A DNA stretch of 64,000 bases from Oceaniovalibus sp. ACAM 378 (GCF_008085915.1 NZ_VSJK01000008.1:186001-250000), one strand, 5' to 3'; shown: positions 1 through 7,607, counted from the first letter of the stretch. Program-made: numbers and translations. Notes: generated from the letters alone by a model not told the origin.

Positions 1-181
1 GGCGGAAAGCGAAGTGTCACCCCAGACCCTGCGGCAATACGGGCTGGGTGCACAGATCCTGTCGTCGCTTGGACTTTCGAAACTGATACTGCTGACCAAT
101 TCGCCCCAGCCGCGGGTGGTCGGGCTTGAGGCCTATGGCCTTGAAATCATGGGCACCCGCAAAATCTCGGAGATCGGATGA
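1..181 (+). CDS. ribB: C-terminal fragment of RibB/RibBA (3,4-dihydroxy-2-butanone 4-phosphate synthase)
   Basis: The reading frame enters at the left edge (first full codon at base 2) and stops with TGA at 179-181. The visible residues include [24 protein letters not shown] and [10 protein letters not shown]. These are typical of the GTP-cyclohydrolase-II-like C-terminal domain of alphaproteobacterial RibBA proteins. The enzyme makes the four-carbon precursor of lumazine from ribulose 5-phosphate in the cytoplasm. The stop codon overlaps the ribH start (ATGA), so the two are probably translationally coupled. Only about 59 residues are present, so whether the GCH-II active site is intact cannot be judged. 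Confidence 0.85.
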   Translation, partial: AESEVSPQTLRQYGLGAQILSSLGLSKLILLTNSPQPRVVGLEAYGLEIMGTRKISEIG

Positions 182-711
182 TGGCCGGACAATCGCACTA
201 TACCCCACCTATGCCCCAATTTGACACGCCAGTGAAATTGCTGATCGTCGTTGCGCCTTATTACAAGGACATCGCCGATGATCTGGTCGCGGGTGCCAAG
301 GCGGTGGCTGAAAGCGCCGGTGCGGCATGGGATCTGATCGAGGTGCCCGGCGCGCTGGAAATTCCCACCGCGATCCGCATTGCGCAACGCACCAGCAATT
401 TTGACGGGTTTGTCGCGCTGGGCTGTGTGATCCGTGGCGAAACGACCCACTATGATACGGTATGTAACGACTCTTCGCGCGCGCTGACCCTGCTTGGGCT
501 GGACGGCTGCTGTGTCGGCAACGGTATCCTGACGGTCGAAAACCACGGACAGGCGGTGGTGCGCGCCGGTGAACAGGACAAAGGGGGCGGGGCTGCGGCA
601 GCGGCCCTGCATCTGGTGGCCCTGTCGCGCAAATGGTCCCGCACACCCAAAGGCATCGGGTTTCAACCCGGCAGTTACCGGGTTGCAGGCGAGGGGCCGG
701 TGACCGCATGA
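178..711 (+). CDS. ribH: 6,7-dimethyl-8-ribityllumazine synthase
   Basis: The 177-residue product is the lumazine synthase that condenses 5-amino-6-ribitylaminouracil with 3,4-dihydroxy-2-butanone 4-phosphate, the penultimate step of riboflavin synthesis. Diagnostic stretches are PGALEIP (residues 58-64), the [12 protein letters not shown] active-site block near 82-93 and GNGILTVEN near 115-123. The length is slightly above the usual 150-160 because of a short polar N-terminus. ATGATG offers two adjacent starts; the first overlaps the upstream stop. The 3' end overlaps nusB by ATGA, giving a ribB-ribH-nusB coupled operon, a common arrangement in alphaproteobacteria. Confidence 0.95.
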   Translation: MMAGQSHYTPPMPQFDTPVKLLIVVAPYYKDIADDLVAGAKAVAESAGAAWDLIEVPGALEIPTAIRIAQRTSNFDGFVALGCVIRGETTHYDTVCNDSSRALTLLGLDGCCVGNGILTVENHGQAVVRAGEQDKGGGAAAAALHLVALSRKWSRTPKGIGFQPGSYRVAGEGPVTA

Positions 712-1172
712 CACCCCCGACAAAAAGACAGATGAAATCGGCCTCCCGGCTTTATGCGGTACAGGCATTGTTCCAGATGGAACATTCATCCGAGACTGCC
801 GACAAGGTGCGCGCCGAGTTCGAAAACCACCGTTTCGGTGCGATCTATGACGAAGACGAGATGATGGAAGGCGATGTCGACCATTTTCGCGCCTTGCTGG
901 ACGGAGCGGTGAACAATCAGGCAAAGATCGACCAGATGACGGACCGTGCGCTTGTGGCCAAATGGCCCATCGCGCGGATCGATCCCACCCTGCGCGCGCT
1001 GTTTCGTGCGGCAGGGGCCGAATTCGTGGCCGCAGATACGCCGCCCAAGGTGGTGATCAACGAATACGTCGACGTGGCCAAGGCGTTCTTTCCCGACGGG
1101 CGCGAACCCAAATTCGTCAACGGTGTTCTTGACCACATGGCCCGCGAGGCAAATCCAGGCGCTTTCACCTGA
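708..1172 (+). CDS. nusB: Transcription antitermination factor NusB
   Basis: This encodes a 154-residue all-helical NusB, which binds boxA RNA with NusE (S10) in antitermination complexes on rRNA operons. The N-terminal ASRLYAVQALFQ matches the family signature (aR..avqaLyq). The C-terminal block PKVVINEYVDVAKAFF followed by FVNGVLD is the conserved NusB end. The ATG at 708 overlaps the ribH stop (ATGA) and aligns with the family N-terminus, so the longer upstream in-frame start was rejected. It ends only 7 bases before the convergent gene on the minus strand. Confidence 0.95.
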   Translation: MTPPTKRQMKSASRLYAVQALFQMEHSSETADKVRAEFENHRFGAIYDEDEMMEGDVDHFRALLDGAVNNQAKIDQMTDRALVAKWPIARIDPTLRALFRAAGAEFVAADTPPKVVINEYVDVAKAFFPDGREPKFVNGVLDHMAREANPGAFT

Positions 1173-1179
1173 GTGCCGG

Positions 1180-1941
1180 TCAGACCGGATCGGACGTGGT
1201 GATCCGGTAGCGTGCCAATTCGTCGGGTAAAAGAATATATATCTCTTCGGGCGGGGTCAGCAGCGCGTGGCGCATGACCATCGGGTCGATGCCCATCTCA
1301 TCGAGGTATCCCATCACCGCGCCTTGACCGCGCTGGATATCCTTGACCGCCAAAAAGGCGGGCAGCACCGTATTTTCGCCGAAATAATGCTGATGAACGC
1401 CCACCCAGGCATCCTCGGGCACGTCGCGGACCATCCCGGCGGCGAGGATATAGGGGCAGGCCGACAGGCAGACATCGCCAGACGTCAGTTCGGTGTTCAT
1501 ACCTGACGCGCGAACCGCGCGCCCGATGTCCAGTGCATCCATCACCGATCCTCCGGGGCTGTTCAGCAGCAGCGCGTCAAACGGGCGATCCTCGGCGGTA
1601 ATATAATCGGTGAACCGTTTACCATCGCCCGGTGCAATGGTGCCGATCAGCCGCAACGCGCGCGTGTCTCCCCGCTCGACCGGTTCAAAGGTCAGCCGAT
1701 CAGGCATGTTGGCAGGAGAGGGGAACGGACGGTCGGCCGGGCCTGTTGGCAGGTCGGATGGCCGATATCGCCGGGTCTGGTCGCCCGGTCGCACCGGGGT
1801 GTCGAGCCGTGGCGCCTTGGGGCTAAAGGAAAACCCGCGCCATCCGTCGGCCATGTCGGTGCCGAACATCAGCAGCGCCATGGCCAGTTGCAGGCCCAAT
1901 ATGCCCTTGATCAACCCCGAGGACGATACCCCGAACCTCAC
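1180..1941 (-). CDS. ClpP/SppA-like (COG3904-type) membrane-anchored putative protease
   Basis: The 253-residue protein has one N-terminal membrane segment (about residues 10-28), a proline-rich linker, and a crotonase/ClpP-fold domain. The domain shows LLLNSPGGSV (residues 125-133), the candidate nucleophile Ser160 in CLSACPYILAAG, and His183/His185 in VHQHY. These match the predicted periplasmic ClpP-like proteins of COG3904. No substrate is known. The start overlaps the upstream gene's stop by 4 bases, so the two form a coupled pair, and a partnership with that membrane protein is plausible. Function beyond a serine-peptidase-like fold is not established. Confidence 0.7.
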   Translation of the reverse strand: MRFGVSSSGLIKGILGLQLAMALLMFGTDMADGWRGFSFSPKAPRLDTPVRPGDQTRRYRPSDLPTGPADRPFPSPANMPDRLTFEPVERGDTRALRLIGTIAPGDGKRFTDYITAEDRPFDALLLNSPGGSVMDALDIGRAVRASGMNTELTSGDVCLSACPYILAAGMVRDVPEDAWVGVHQHYFGENTVLPAFLAVKDIQRGQGAVMGYLDEMGIDPMVMRHALLTPPEEIYILLPDELARYRITTSDPV

Positions 1942-3227
1942 TCTGCCGCCTCGCTTACGGGGTGGGGTCTGGGCGGTTGGTCACGGGCAGTGGGGGTGTC
2001 ACGGGCCAGCGCCTGTTCCACGTCCCGCACAGCCGCCAGAGCGGCGCGCAGTTCGGCCAGAGTCATCGTCTGTTCCATCCCGACGTTGTCTCGCCCGGAT
2101 CGAATCGCCGCCTGGGTGATCATCAGGATAAACACCAGCACGGCGGGCAGCAGATCAATCGCGATGGCCCCGGCCCATGAGGGAATGAAATTCCCGGCAT
2201 AGCGGATCACCGCGTCGGCGGTCGAAATCGGCGTATAGGTGGTTTCGGGTGCCGGTTGCATCGCAATCACCGCCTCGGCGGCGGCGCGCAGGGTATCGGC
2301 GCGCTGGCCCAGCAGGGTCAGCACCGAATCGATGGTCGCCTGCTGCCCGGCGCGGGTGTCGGGGGTTGATCCGTCAAGGCGCGGCAGGACAACCGAGGCC
2401 GACAGATCCTGTGCTGCCCGCGCCACCAGCGGTGCGACCGAAAGTTGGCGGAGCCGTGTGATGATGCCCGCCAGACGCACGGCCTCTTCCGAAAATTCGA
2501 CCGAACGCGCCTCGACCGGGCCGGGTTCCACCGTCAGGGCCCGCATCCGCGACAGAATCTCGTTGCCTTCGGTAAAGGCGCCGGAAACCAGCGCATCCTG
2601 CGTGGCGATCTGTGTCTCGAGCCCCGCCAGTTCTTCGGACTTCTGCCGCAGGATACGAAACACCGCGCCGCGCCCTGCGATGCCCGAAAGATCACCGGTG
2701 GCCTCTTGCTCGCTGAGATCCTCGAAGCTCTGGCGCACCCGCGCCACGTCACGCTCAAGCCCCTGAGCCGATACGGCGATCGTGTTCGCCCGCTCCAACG
2801 CGCCCTGATACTCTTGCACCGTGCGCGCCAGATGCTGCTCGACCGCCGCCGCCCCGGCCAGTGCCGCCGCGTTCAGCCAGGATGACATGGCAATGATCGC
2901 CAGCGACCCTAGAACCATCGAGCCAAGCAGCCCCAACCGGGACCCTGCGGAGCGCACAGCGGGCAAAAGCCGCATCAGATAGGACCAGAAGACGAAAATC
3001 CCCACAGACACCGCGATCGAATAGGCCAGCGCGGCAAATACCGACAGCGCGCCGTCATCATCCAGCAGCGATGAAACCCCAAGATAGGTGTAAATCCCCG
3101 AGGCAACGGCAAGCACGCCCAGTGCCGCGCCGGAAAACGTATCGAGCCATTGCAGGTGCCCCTCAAGCTCGCGCGCGTATCGTACACCCTGCGCCTCTGC
3201 GCGGCTCAGGTTTGTGTCGTCGTCCAT
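1938..3227 (-). CDS. Hypothetical inner-membrane protein with periplasmic coiled coil
   Basis: The 429-residue protein is not recognised at family level. It has hydrophobic segments near residues 28-50, 60-85, 95-120 and again near 370-395. Between the last two lies a long, charged, alanine-rich region (about 125-350) with coiled-coil character (for example EGLERDVARVRQSFEDL). The chosen ATG gives the sequence MDDDTNL; a start four codons earlier and a longer upstream frame are also open. It is translationally coupled to the ClpP-like protein, so the pair may act together at the inner membrane. That partnership is inference. Confidence 0.65.
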   Translation of the reverse strand: MDDDTNLSRAEAQGVRYARELEGHLQWLDTFSGAALGVLAVASGIYTYLGVSSLLDDDGALSVFAALAYSIAVSVGIFVFWSYLMRLLPAVRSAGSRLGLLGSMVLGSLAIIAMSSWLNAAALAGAAAVEQHLARTVQEYQGALERANTIAVSAQGLERDVARVRQSFEDLSEQEATGDLSGIAGRGAVFRILRQKSEELAGLETQIATQDALVSGAFTEGNEILSRMRALTVEPGPVEARSVEFSEEAVRLAGIITRLRQLSVAPLVARAAQDLSASVVLPRLDGSTPDTRAGQQATIDSVLTLLGQRADTLRAAAEAVIAMQPAPETTYTPISTADAVIRYAGNFIPSWAGAIAIDLLPAVLVFILMITQAAIRSGRDNVGMEQTMTLAELRAALAAVRDVEQALARDTPTARDQPPRPHPVSEAAE

Positions 3228-3573
3228 TGCGGCCCCCATTGTCCCACTTGGGTCATATGGGGCCGCTTGGGCATTGTCGCAAAGAAAAAAGGTGCGGCGG
3301 AACCGGAGCAACCGTCAGAGTGTGAAATCCCGAGAACCTGTATGTACAGGTGGGCGCCAGGTAAACGGACCAGGATCCGCACAGAGCCAGCTCCCTCGGA
3401 AGAGATTAAGGCCACTGGATTTTAACCCCGGCACGGGAAGACCAGAAACCGCCGCACAGCAGAGATAAGCGAGCGGTGGCCCGGGAACAAGAGGGTAGGG
3501 CAAACCAGACTGGCGCAGTTGCGACCATGGGGTCATATTTCTGTATATGTCGGACAAAACCGGAGACCAACCC
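3228..3573. other. Divergent intergenic region
   Basis: This stretch lies between divergently transcribed genes and has no convincing coding potential on either strand. It contains the palindrome at 3336-3351, listed separately. For the plus-strand gene a possible sigma-70 promoter is TTGCGA (3519-3524), a 17-base spacer, then TGTATA (3542-3547). A GGAGA ribosome-binding sequence just upstream of ATG 3574 decides that start. Confidence 0.4.
3336..3351. promoter_or_regulatory. Perfect inverted repeat, candidate operator
   Basis: ACCTGTA-TG-TACAGGT has two perfect 7-base arms with a 2-base centre. It sits about 110 bases upstream of the minus-strand membrane-protein gene and about 240 bases upstream of the plus-strand gene. 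The form suits a dimeric repressor site. It is not the alphaproteobacterial LexA site (GAAC-N7-GAAC), and the CTGT/ACAG spacing is also wrong for the enterobacterial one. Confidence 0.4.
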
Positions 3574-4005
3574 ATGAGCGACAGCAATCTTCAGGCCGGG
3601 CGGGCGCGGCTGGTGCGGCTCTTGCATCTTCGGCGGCTGTCTTGGGATCCAGACATCGGAAAATTCCGCAGTAACGAAGGCACGACCGCCGACGCCATCG
3701 AAAAATGCTTTAACGATCCGCTGGAGCGTGTCGAGGGCGGTGGCGATTGGCGCGGCACCCGGACCGGGCGTATCTATGACGATTGCAGCCCGCCGCCGAC
3801 TCAGTTCTTCGACGTCCAATTCGACAAATGGCGGGCGAGCCTGATTTCCCACGCTACGGCCAAGGTGGGGGTGAATATCGTCACGGTCGATCTGCGCTTT
3901 CGCAACCTGAACCCGGAGCAGATTGATCGGATTGCCGCCGCTGCTGCCGCATTGCCTCGCGATGCACGCAAAAAGGTGTGGCTGTTGCTGAACGACGAAG
4001 GTTAG
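3574..4005 (+). CDS. Hypothetical protein, 143 residues
   Basis: This soluble, charged protein is not recognised. Landmarks are a basic N-terminal stretch (RARLVRLLHLRRLSWD), a central acidic/aromatic part (GRIYDDCSPPPTQFFD) and an alanine-rich C-terminal helix (QIDRIAAAAAALPRDA). ATG 3574 is preferred because GGAGA lies 8 bases upstream. An ATG at 3547 in frame would add nine residues but overlaps the candidate -10 element. It precedes mmcB by 46 bases on the same strand, but mmcB appears to have its own LexA-type promoter. There are no transmembrane segments or catalytic motifs that I can name. Confidence 0.6.
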   Translation: MSDSNLQAGRARLVRLLHLRRLSWDPDIGKFRSNEGTTADAIEKCFNDPLERVEGGGDWRGTRTGRIYDDCSPPPTQFFDVQFDKWRASLISHATAKVGVNIVTVDLRFRNLNPEQIDRIAAAAAALPRDARKKVWLLLNDEG

Positions 4006-4025
4006 CACGGCCCCCCTTGATTTTC

Positions 4026-4040
4026 GTTTACGCTTTGTTC
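4026..4040 (+). promoter_or_regulatory. Candidate LexA (SOS) box upstream of mmcB
   Basis: GTTT-ACGCTTT-GTTC matches the alphaproteobacterial SOS consensus GTTC-N7-GTTC at seven of eight fixed bases with exact spacing. It ends 11 bases before the mmcB start codon, where LexA would block initiation. mmcB is a known SOS-regulated gene in Caulobacter, which supports the reading. Confidence 0.6.
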
Positions 4041-4051
4041 ACATATTGCCC

Positions 4052-4510
4052 ATGCCTGATGACCTGACACTCACCACACCGCTGCCGCGCCCGGGTCAGA
4101 TGCTGGCACGGGGGGTATGCCGCCATCTTCTGGGACATAATTTCGTGACTGTCGAAGAACTTATCCCTGTTTCGGGATTGCGAGTCGATGTGATGGCTTT
4201 GGGGCCGAAGGGCGAAATCTGGGTGATCGAGTGCAAATCATCGCGTGCGGATTTCATGACCGATCAGAAATGGCAGGGCTATCTGGAGTGGTGCGACAGG
4301 TATTTCTGGGCCGTGGATGACGGTTTTCCGACCGATCTGCTGCCTGACGGAACCGGGCTGATCATTGCCGATTCCTATGACGCCGAAATCCTGCGCATGG
4401 GCCCCGAATCAAAATTGGCGCCGGCGCGGCGCAAGGTGATGGTGCAGAAATTCGCCCGTCATGCCGCACTGCGCCTGCATGGGCTGCGCGACCCGGGGAT
4501 GTCGCTTTAG
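4052..4510 (+). CDS. mmcB: MmcB family DNA repair protein
   Basis: The 152-residue protein has a PD-(D/E)XK nuclease-like core: Asp46 in LRVDVMAL, then Glu60 and Lys62 in WVIECKSSRADF. The conserved DQKWQGYLEWCDRYFWAV stretch follows. This pattern is the MmcB-like family (PF06319), linked to mitomycin C resistance in Caulobacter crescentus. The biochemical activity is not established; a DNA-repair nuclease role is inferred from the fold. ATG 4052 is chosen over an upstream in-frame TTG (4046). A candidate SOS box sits immediately upstream, so induction by DNA damage is expected. It converges with the small DUF6324-like gene. Confidence 0.85.
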   Translation: MPDDLTLTTPLPRPGQMLARGVCRHLLGHNFVTVEELIPVSGLRVDVMALGPKGEIWVIECKSSRADFMTDQKWQGYLEWCDRYFWAVDDGFPTDLLPDGTGLIIADSYDAEILRMGPESKLAPARRKVMVQKFARHAALRLHGLRDPGMSL

Positions 4511-4515
4511 GACAT

Positions 4516-4719
4516 TCAGCGTTTTTTGCCGCCGGTACTCATGGCGCGGGCCAGTGCGGCGGCGGCACGAATTTCTTCGGCAATTTCCTCGGCTTCTTCG
4601 GGTTCGAAATCCAGAGGCACTTCGATTCCGCTGCCTTCGATATAAAGCCGTACCATGCCCTGATCGGTTGGCCCGATCTGCAGATTCGCCTCGACTTCGC
4701 TTTCTTTGTTGATCCCCAT
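4516..4719 (-). CDS. DUF6324-like small acidic protein
   Basis: This 67-residue protein begins MGINKESEVEANLQIGP, with an AAGGAG ribosome-binding sequence 6 bases upstream. It contains a short beta-rich part (QGMVRLYIEGSGIEVPLDF) and an acidic helix (EPEEAEEIAEEIRAAAALA), ending in GGKKR. It resembles small conserved Rhodobacterales proteins annotated DUF6324, an assignment from memory of the family. Function is unknown. The open frame extends upstream, but the extra residues look non-coding. Confidence 0.65.
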   Translation of the reverse strand: MGINKESEVEANLQIGPTDQGMVRLYIEGSGIEVPLDFEPEEAEEIAEEIRAAAALARAMSTGGKKR

Positions 4720-4908
4720 GACACGCTCCTTGTTCGCCTTGTTGCCTAGCCCGGAGCGGCGGGGTTTGGCAATGCAGTTTATACCCGACCCCTGCGGGCG
4801 CAGACATCTGGCACGCACATTCGCGTCGTGCGGCATGGCTTTGATTCGCCCAAGCGCCCTGTCGTCACTTCGATTCAAGGAAGTGTCAGGGTTTTTAACC
4901 GGGCCCCC

Positions 4909-4937
4909 TTGCCAACCGGCGGGTGGGTCGGTACATG
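4909..4937 (+). promoter_or_regulatory. Candidate promoter for tRNA-His
   Basis: TTGCCA (4909-4914), a 17-base spacer, and TACATG (4932-4937) form a reasonable sigma-70-type promoter. It would start transcription only a few bases before the mature tRNA 5' end. The match is by eye and is moderate at both hexamers. Confidence 0.35.
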
Positions 4938-4946
4938 CAGCGTCGT

Positions 4947-5023
4947 GCCGCCTTAGCTCAGTTGGTTAGAGCGCTTGATTGTGGATCAAGAGGTCCCTGG
5001 TTCGAGACCAGGAGGTGGTACCA
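4947..5023 (+). tRNA. tRNA-His (anticodon GTG)
   Basis: The 77-base cloverleaf folds fully. The acceptor GCCGCCT pairs with AGGTGGT (two G-U pairs) and the D-arm contains GCTCAGTTGGTTAGAGC. The anticodon stem CTTGA/TCAAG encloses loop TTGTGGA with anticodon GTG, and the T-stem CCTGG/CCAGG encloses TTCGAGA. The discriminator is A73 and CCA is encoded. The base before position 1 is T, so the otherwise near-universal G-1:C73 pair of tRNA-His is absent, as known for a group of alphaproteobacteria with an unusual HisRS. Confidence 0.95.
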
Positions 5024-5118
5024 TTACATCCCTCTGATATCAGACGCAGATTCGTTACTCTGCTTCAGTCGCGATCGGTTCGGCGGGTGTCGCGAATCTG
5101 TCTGCGCGATACGCCCGT

Positions 5119-5427
5119 CTAGCGCGGTGCGATGTCGATCGTCTGTCGCAAGGTGGTGCCGGTTGGGTCAAAAATCAGTATCTTGTCATCGGTGGTCACC
5201 ACCGCGACCCAGTTCTGCCCGCGGGTAAAAGCGCTGGCGCTTGTGCCGTCGGGCAGGGCGATATGATCGGGCATCACGGGCACCGCCTTCGGGAAACGGG
5301 TGACAAGCAGGCCAATCACGATTATCAGCCCGGCAATCATGACCACCGTCAGGGTGGTGACCAGTCGGCGCAGGAATGTGATCAGGCGCTCCTGGTCCGG
5401 GGTCAGTTTATCTGGAGTGTTGTTCAT
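5119..5427 (-). CDS. DUF6476 family membrane protein
   Basis: This 102-residue protein has one membrane helix (about residues 24-44, TLTVVMIAGLIIVIGLLVTRF) after a short acidic N-terminus. A small extracytoplasmic beta-rich domain follows, with ALPDGTSASAFTRG, WVAVVTTDDKILIFD and a LRQTIDI end. The pattern matches DUF6476 proteins of Rhodobacterales, usually found divergent from rluD as here. Its start codon shares two bases with the rluD start on the opposite strand (CATG at 5425-5428). Function is unknown. Confidence 0.75.
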   Translation of the reverse strand: MNNTPDKLTPDQERLITFLRRLVTTLTVVMIAGLIIVIGLLVTRFPKAVPVMPDHIALPDGTSASAFTRGQNWVAVVTTDDKILIFDPTGTTLRQTIDIAPR

Positions 5428-6451
5428 GTCTGTTCGGTCCTTGCGGGTGGTGCTGCCCGATGACACGCCCTCGCGCCTTGATAAGGCGCTGGCGCTGGCA
5501 GTGCCAGAGGATGCACATCTTTCACGCTCGCGTCTTGCTCGGCTGATCGCTGACGGGGCTGTGCGTCTGAACGGCACTGTGGTGACCAATCAAAAGGCGC
5601 GGGCGTCGGGTGGCGATCTCGCTGAAATCGATGTGCCCGAACCGGAAGAAACGGAGACCCGCCCCGAGCCGATCCCACTGTCGGTGCTGTACGAGGACGA
5701 CGAGCTGATCGTGATCAACAAACCGGCGGGCATGGTGGTTCATCCCGCGCCCGGTTCGCCGGGTGGGACGCTGGTCAATGCTCTGCTGCACCATTTTGGC
5801 GGCAACCTGTCGGGAATCGGCGGTGAAAAGCGGCCCGGAATTGTGCATCGCATCGACAAGGACACCAGCGGCGTTCTGGTTGTGGCCAAAAGCGATGGCG
5901 CGCATCACGGGCTGGCTGCACAATTCGAAGCCCACACCGCCGAACGTGAATATCTGGCCGTTTGCCATGGTGTGCCAGACGCCGCCGACCCGCGTTTGCG
6001 CGGCAGCCGTGGGGTCAGTTTTGAACGCGGGAATGTTCTGAAAATCACCACACAACTGGCCCGGCACCGGACCGATCGCCAAAAACAGGCGGTTCTGTTT
6101 CAGGGCGGGCGTCATGCGATCACCCGCGCCGAAGTGCAGGAGCCTTTTGGCACCCCTCCGGTTGCGGCTCTGATCACCTGTTGGCTGGAAACCGGGCGTA
6201 CCCATCAGATCCGGGTACACATGGCCCATGCCGGTCACGGGCTGATCGGCGATCAGACCTATGGCGGGCGGCGTAAAGTTGCGCGCGGCGCGTTGGGCGA
6301 GGCAGGGCTGGCGGCGGTCGAAAGCTTTCCGCGTCAGGCGCTGCACGCGGCGCGGCTGGGCTTTGTGCACCCGACCACCGGTTCGCGGATGACGTTTGAA
6401 GCCCCCTTGCCCGAGGATATGGCGCAGTTGCTCGAGGGGCTGCGCGGCTGA
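5426..6451 (+). CDS. rluD: RluA/RluD family pseudouridine synthase
   Basis: The 341-residue enzyme isomerises uridines in 23S rRNA. An S4-like RNA-binding domain spans about residues 15-70 (SRLARLIADGAVRLNG). The catalytic domain has ELIVINKPAGMVVHP near 93-107 and the signature HRIDKDTSG (141-149) with catalytic Asp144. The RTHQIRVHMAHAGH motif marks the uridine-binding region. The length and tandem S4 plus synthase layout fit RluD, but RluC cannot be excluded. The ATG at 5426 aligns with the family N-terminus; a longer frame upstream would run through the divergent gene. rpoH follows on the same strand. Confidence 0.88.
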   Translation: MSVRSLRVVLPDDTPSRLDKALALAVPEDAHLSRSRLARLIADGAVRLNGTVVTNQKARASGGDLAEIDVPEPEETETRPEPIPLSVLYEDDELIVINKPAGMVVHPAPGSPGGTLVNALLHHFGGNLSGIGGEKRPGIVHRIDKDTSGVLVVAKSDGAHHGLAAQFEAHTAEREYLAVCHGVPDAADPRLRGSRGVSFERGNVLKITTQLARHRTDRQKQAVLFQGGRHAITRAEVQEPFGTPPVAALITCWLETGRTHQIRVHMAHAGHGLIGDQTYGGRRKVARGALGEAGLAAVESFPRQALHAARLGFVHPTTGSRMTFEAPLPEDMAQLLEGLRG

Positions 6452-6588
6452 ATCCGCAACAAAGGGGCGCAAAACCACACGAAAATGCACATGCCTGTGA
6501 CAAATGATGTCACCCATGGACCCAAACACCGGCCCCGTTCATTCTATGGTAAGATGAAAGCGTTAAGGACGGCTGAACTGGATTGGTC

Positions 6589-6617
6589 TTGAACTAAACC
6601 GATCCGTTCACTATCTT
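6589..6617 (+). promoter_or_regulatory. rpoH promoter with sigma-70/sigma-32-like elements
   Basis: TTGAAC (6589-6594), a 17-base spacer and TATCTT (6612-6617) form a good promoter about 50 bases before rpoH. The -35 reads CTTGAA from 6588, and ACTATCT at the -10 matches the alphaproteobacterial heat-shock form CYTATNT at six of seven positions. Autoregulated heat-shock transcription is therefore plausible. Confidence 0.5.
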
Positions 6618-6666
6618 GATGTTAATCCTCGCAACATGGCGAAGAGCAACAGGGGCAATAACCGAT

Positions 6667-7563
6667 ATGGCAAGCTATGCAAATCTTCCCGCACCGTCCC
6701 CAGAACAGGGGCTGAACCGGTATCTTCAGGAAATCCGCAAGTTTCCTATGCTGGAACCCGAACAGGAATACATGCTGGCCAAGCGTTGGGCCGAGGATGG
6801 TGATACCGAAGCAGCGCACATGATGGTCACGTCGCACCTGCGGTTGGCCGCGAAAATCGCCATGGGATACCGCGGTTACGGGCTGCCCCAAGCCGAAGTG
6901 ATCTCTGAAGCGAACGTCGGCCTGATGCAGGCGGTAAAGAAATTCGACCCTGAACGGGGTTTCCGCCTTGCCACCTATGCGATGTGGTGGATCCGCGCGT
7001 CGATTCAGGAATATGTCCTGCGGTCGTGGTCGATGGTGAAACTGGGCACGACAAGCGCGCAGAAAAAGCTGTTCTTCAATCTGCGCAAGGCCAAGGCCCG
7101 CATCGGCGCACTGGAAGACGGCGACCTGCGCCCCGAACACGTCGCGCGGATCGCCAAGGACCTGAGCGTCTCGGAAACCGAGGTGATCAACATGAACCGC
7201 CGTCTTTCCGGTGGTGATGCATCCCTGAATGCGACGATTTCCGCCGATGGCGAGGGTGCGGCGCAGTGGCAGGACTGGCTTGAGGATGAAGACGCCGATC
7301 AAGCCGGAGACTATGAGGAGCGCGACGAGTTGGAATCGCGTCGCGCGCTGCTGCTTGAGGCGATGGATGTGCTGAACGACCGCGAAAAGGACATTCTGAT
7401 GCAACGGCGGCTGAAAGATCAGCCGATCACATTGGAAGGTCTGTCCGAGCAATACGATGTGAGCCGCGAACGGATCCGCCAAATCGAAGTGCGTGCCTTT
7501 GAAAAGCTGCAAAAGCGGATGAAGGATCTGGCGCGCGAAAAGGGCATGATGGAAACCGCCTAA
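6667..7563 (+). CDS. rpoH: RNA polymerase sigma-32 factor
   Basis: This 298-residue heat-shock sigma factor carries region 2 (about residues 50-120, with VISEANVGLMQAVKKFDP and YAMWWIRASIQEYVLRSW) for core and -10 recognition. The RpoH box AQKKLFFNLR (131-140) is diagnostic. Region 4 has DNREKDIL-like and SRERIRQIEVRAFEKL blocks for -35 binding. The ATG at 6667 gives the family N-terminus (MASYANLPAPSPEQ). A longer upstream frame would begin inside the -10 element and was rejected. Alphaproteobacteria often have two RpoH paralogues; which one this is cannot be decided here. Confidence 0.93.
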   Translation: MASYANLPAPSPEQGLNRYLQEIRKFPMLEPEQEYMLAKRWAEDGDTEAAHMMVTSHLRLAAKIAMGYRGYGLPQAEVISEANVGLMQAVKKFDPERGFRLATYAMWWIRASIQEYVLRSWSMVKLGTTSAQKKLFFNLRKAKARIGALEDGDLRPEHVARIAKDLSVSETEVINMNRRLSGGDASLNATISADGEGAAQWQDWLEDEDADQAGDYEERDELESRRALLLEAMDVLNDREKDILMQRRLKDQPITLEGLSEQYDVSRERIRQIEVRAFEKLQKRMKDLAREKGMMETA

Positions 7564-7607
7564 CGGCACTGGCGCAGATTTCAGGCGCCAATCATCGACC
7601 GACCAAT

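Noticed and set aside
5047-5100. Inverted repeat CAGATTCG/CGAATCTG downstream of tRNA-His as a terminator
   Set aside because: The loop is 38 bases and no T-run follows; it could serve the tRNA or DUF6476 gene but evidence is too weak to list.
4947-5120. Integration of a mobile element at tRNA-His
   Set aside because: No integrase and no repeat of the tRNA 3' end were noticed downstream; the following genes are conserved chromosomal ones.
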